This document shows, one piece after another, positions 63,606 through 64,000 of a DNA stretch of 64,000 nucleotides; position 1 is the first letter of the stretch, and each line of letters begins with the position of its first letter. The notes under the pieces are model-generated. The model had not been told where the DNA came from. It made no database searches and saw only the letters and a list, made by a program, of their open reading frames with translations. The translations under genes were made by a program, and so were the position numbers. The stretch covers positions 520,001-584,000 of the forward strand of contig CAUEHT010000004.1 of NCBI GenBank assembly GCA_958510875.1, in the 5' to 3' direction. The DNA comes from Endomychus coccineus. Taxonomy: Eukaryota > Arthropoda > Insecta > Coleoptera > Endomychidae.

Positions 63606-64000
63606 TTATAATAATATATTGACATTATCATTTGCTAGTTCATAAGCTTTATTTTTGTGATTGATAACACATTCTATCAATGACTCGATGTTGATATCAC
63701 TAATCAATTGTTCACCCCCCTCTTCTTCTGCGGCATGAATAATATTTCCTCTTGCATACCATTTCAAATCGCGGCGGAAATTCTGTTTCACTTCGTTACC
63801 AATATCGATAGCATGAGATATGTTAGACCATTTACGTATTAATCGCATTCCCCGATTTTGTAATTTTCTGTCGGCATCACGCCAACCATCCTCCTGTCGA
63901 CGCATTAGGTACCATTCTGGTCTCATATCATTCGATGTTCGATATAATTCTAAATAATATGTATTATATAAATTTTATTATAAAAAACAAAGTAATTACC
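63606..64000 (-). CDS. MSV199-domain gene (copy D), exon 2 and intron; exon 1 outside
   Basis: Exon 2 is 63,606-63,949, fully open. The 50-nt intron occupies 63,950-63,999 and position 64,000 is the last base of exon 1, so the rest of the gene lies beyond the window. Exon 2 matches copies B and C. Confidence 0.75.

Larger units (their letters stand above)
62036..64000. mobile_element. Polinton-like copy D (start only)
   Basis: Begins directly at the copy C end, inside the 59-bp repeat zone (no tip, no 25-bp array), so its TIR is truncated. The palindrome units (62,590-62,830), coiled-coil ORF, glycoprotein and MSV199 exon follow in the same order as copies A and B; the element continues past the window. 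Confidence 0.85.

Overview
The window is arthropod-type (most likely insect) nuclear DNA made almost entirely of transposable and virus-derived elements. The evidence is a Ty3/gypsy retroelement, a non-LTR fragment, satellite-like repeats, introns of 47-61 nt with GT-AG borders, and a family of Polinton/Maverick (adintovirus-like) elements. I see no ordinary host gene. The species cannot be named from the sequence alone.

Layout. (1) 1-7.1 kb: a decayed Ty3/gypsy element on the minus strand (gag, protease-RT, RNase H, integrase, primer-binding site). (2) 7.15-9.57 kb: a relic of a Polinton-like element (copy E: repeat, TIR palindrome, ATPase and DUF8207-type fragments). (3) 11.2-17.4 kb: copy A, truncated inside its minor capsid gene. 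(4) 17.4-19.17 kb: a small repeat array and an internally deleted LINE. (5) 19,168-48,140: copy B, mutated in many genes and split by a second element P (26,797-42,195). (6) 48,141-62,035: copy C, 13.9 kb from end to end and the best preserved. (7) 62,036-64,000: start of copy D. Neighbouring copies lie in opposite orientation.

Copy C carries, from left to right, a packaging ATPase, a DUF8207-type protein, a fiber-like coiled-coil protein, an rve integrase with chromodomain-like tail, a parvovirus-type PLA2 protein (frameshifted), an adenain-like protease, a minor capsid (penton) protein, a double-jelly-roll-type major capsid protein and a spliced MSV199-domain gene. A secreted or membrane glycoprotein overlapping a coiled-coil ORF is convergent with these. 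Capsid, maturation, packaging and integration functions are therefore present, but no protein-primed DNA polymerase B is seen in any copy.

Element P is the most unusual object. It is 15.4 kb, starts AGTAGATA and ends TATCTACT, is flanked by a 6-bp near-duplication (CGACTA/CAACTA), and sits inside the integrase gene of copy B. It is a giant inverted repeat: about 6-7 kb arms carry the same genes in mirror image (nucleotidyltransferase-like, RNase H-like, coiled coil plus glycoprotein, C2H2 zinc finger, one unknown ORF and an integrase fossil). The 3-kb centre holds a gene of at least seven short exons. P has no capsid, ATPase or intact integrase gene. It shares its end sequence and glycoprotein module with copies A-D, so it looks like a non-autonomous satellite of the Polinton-like family that landed in its presumed helper.
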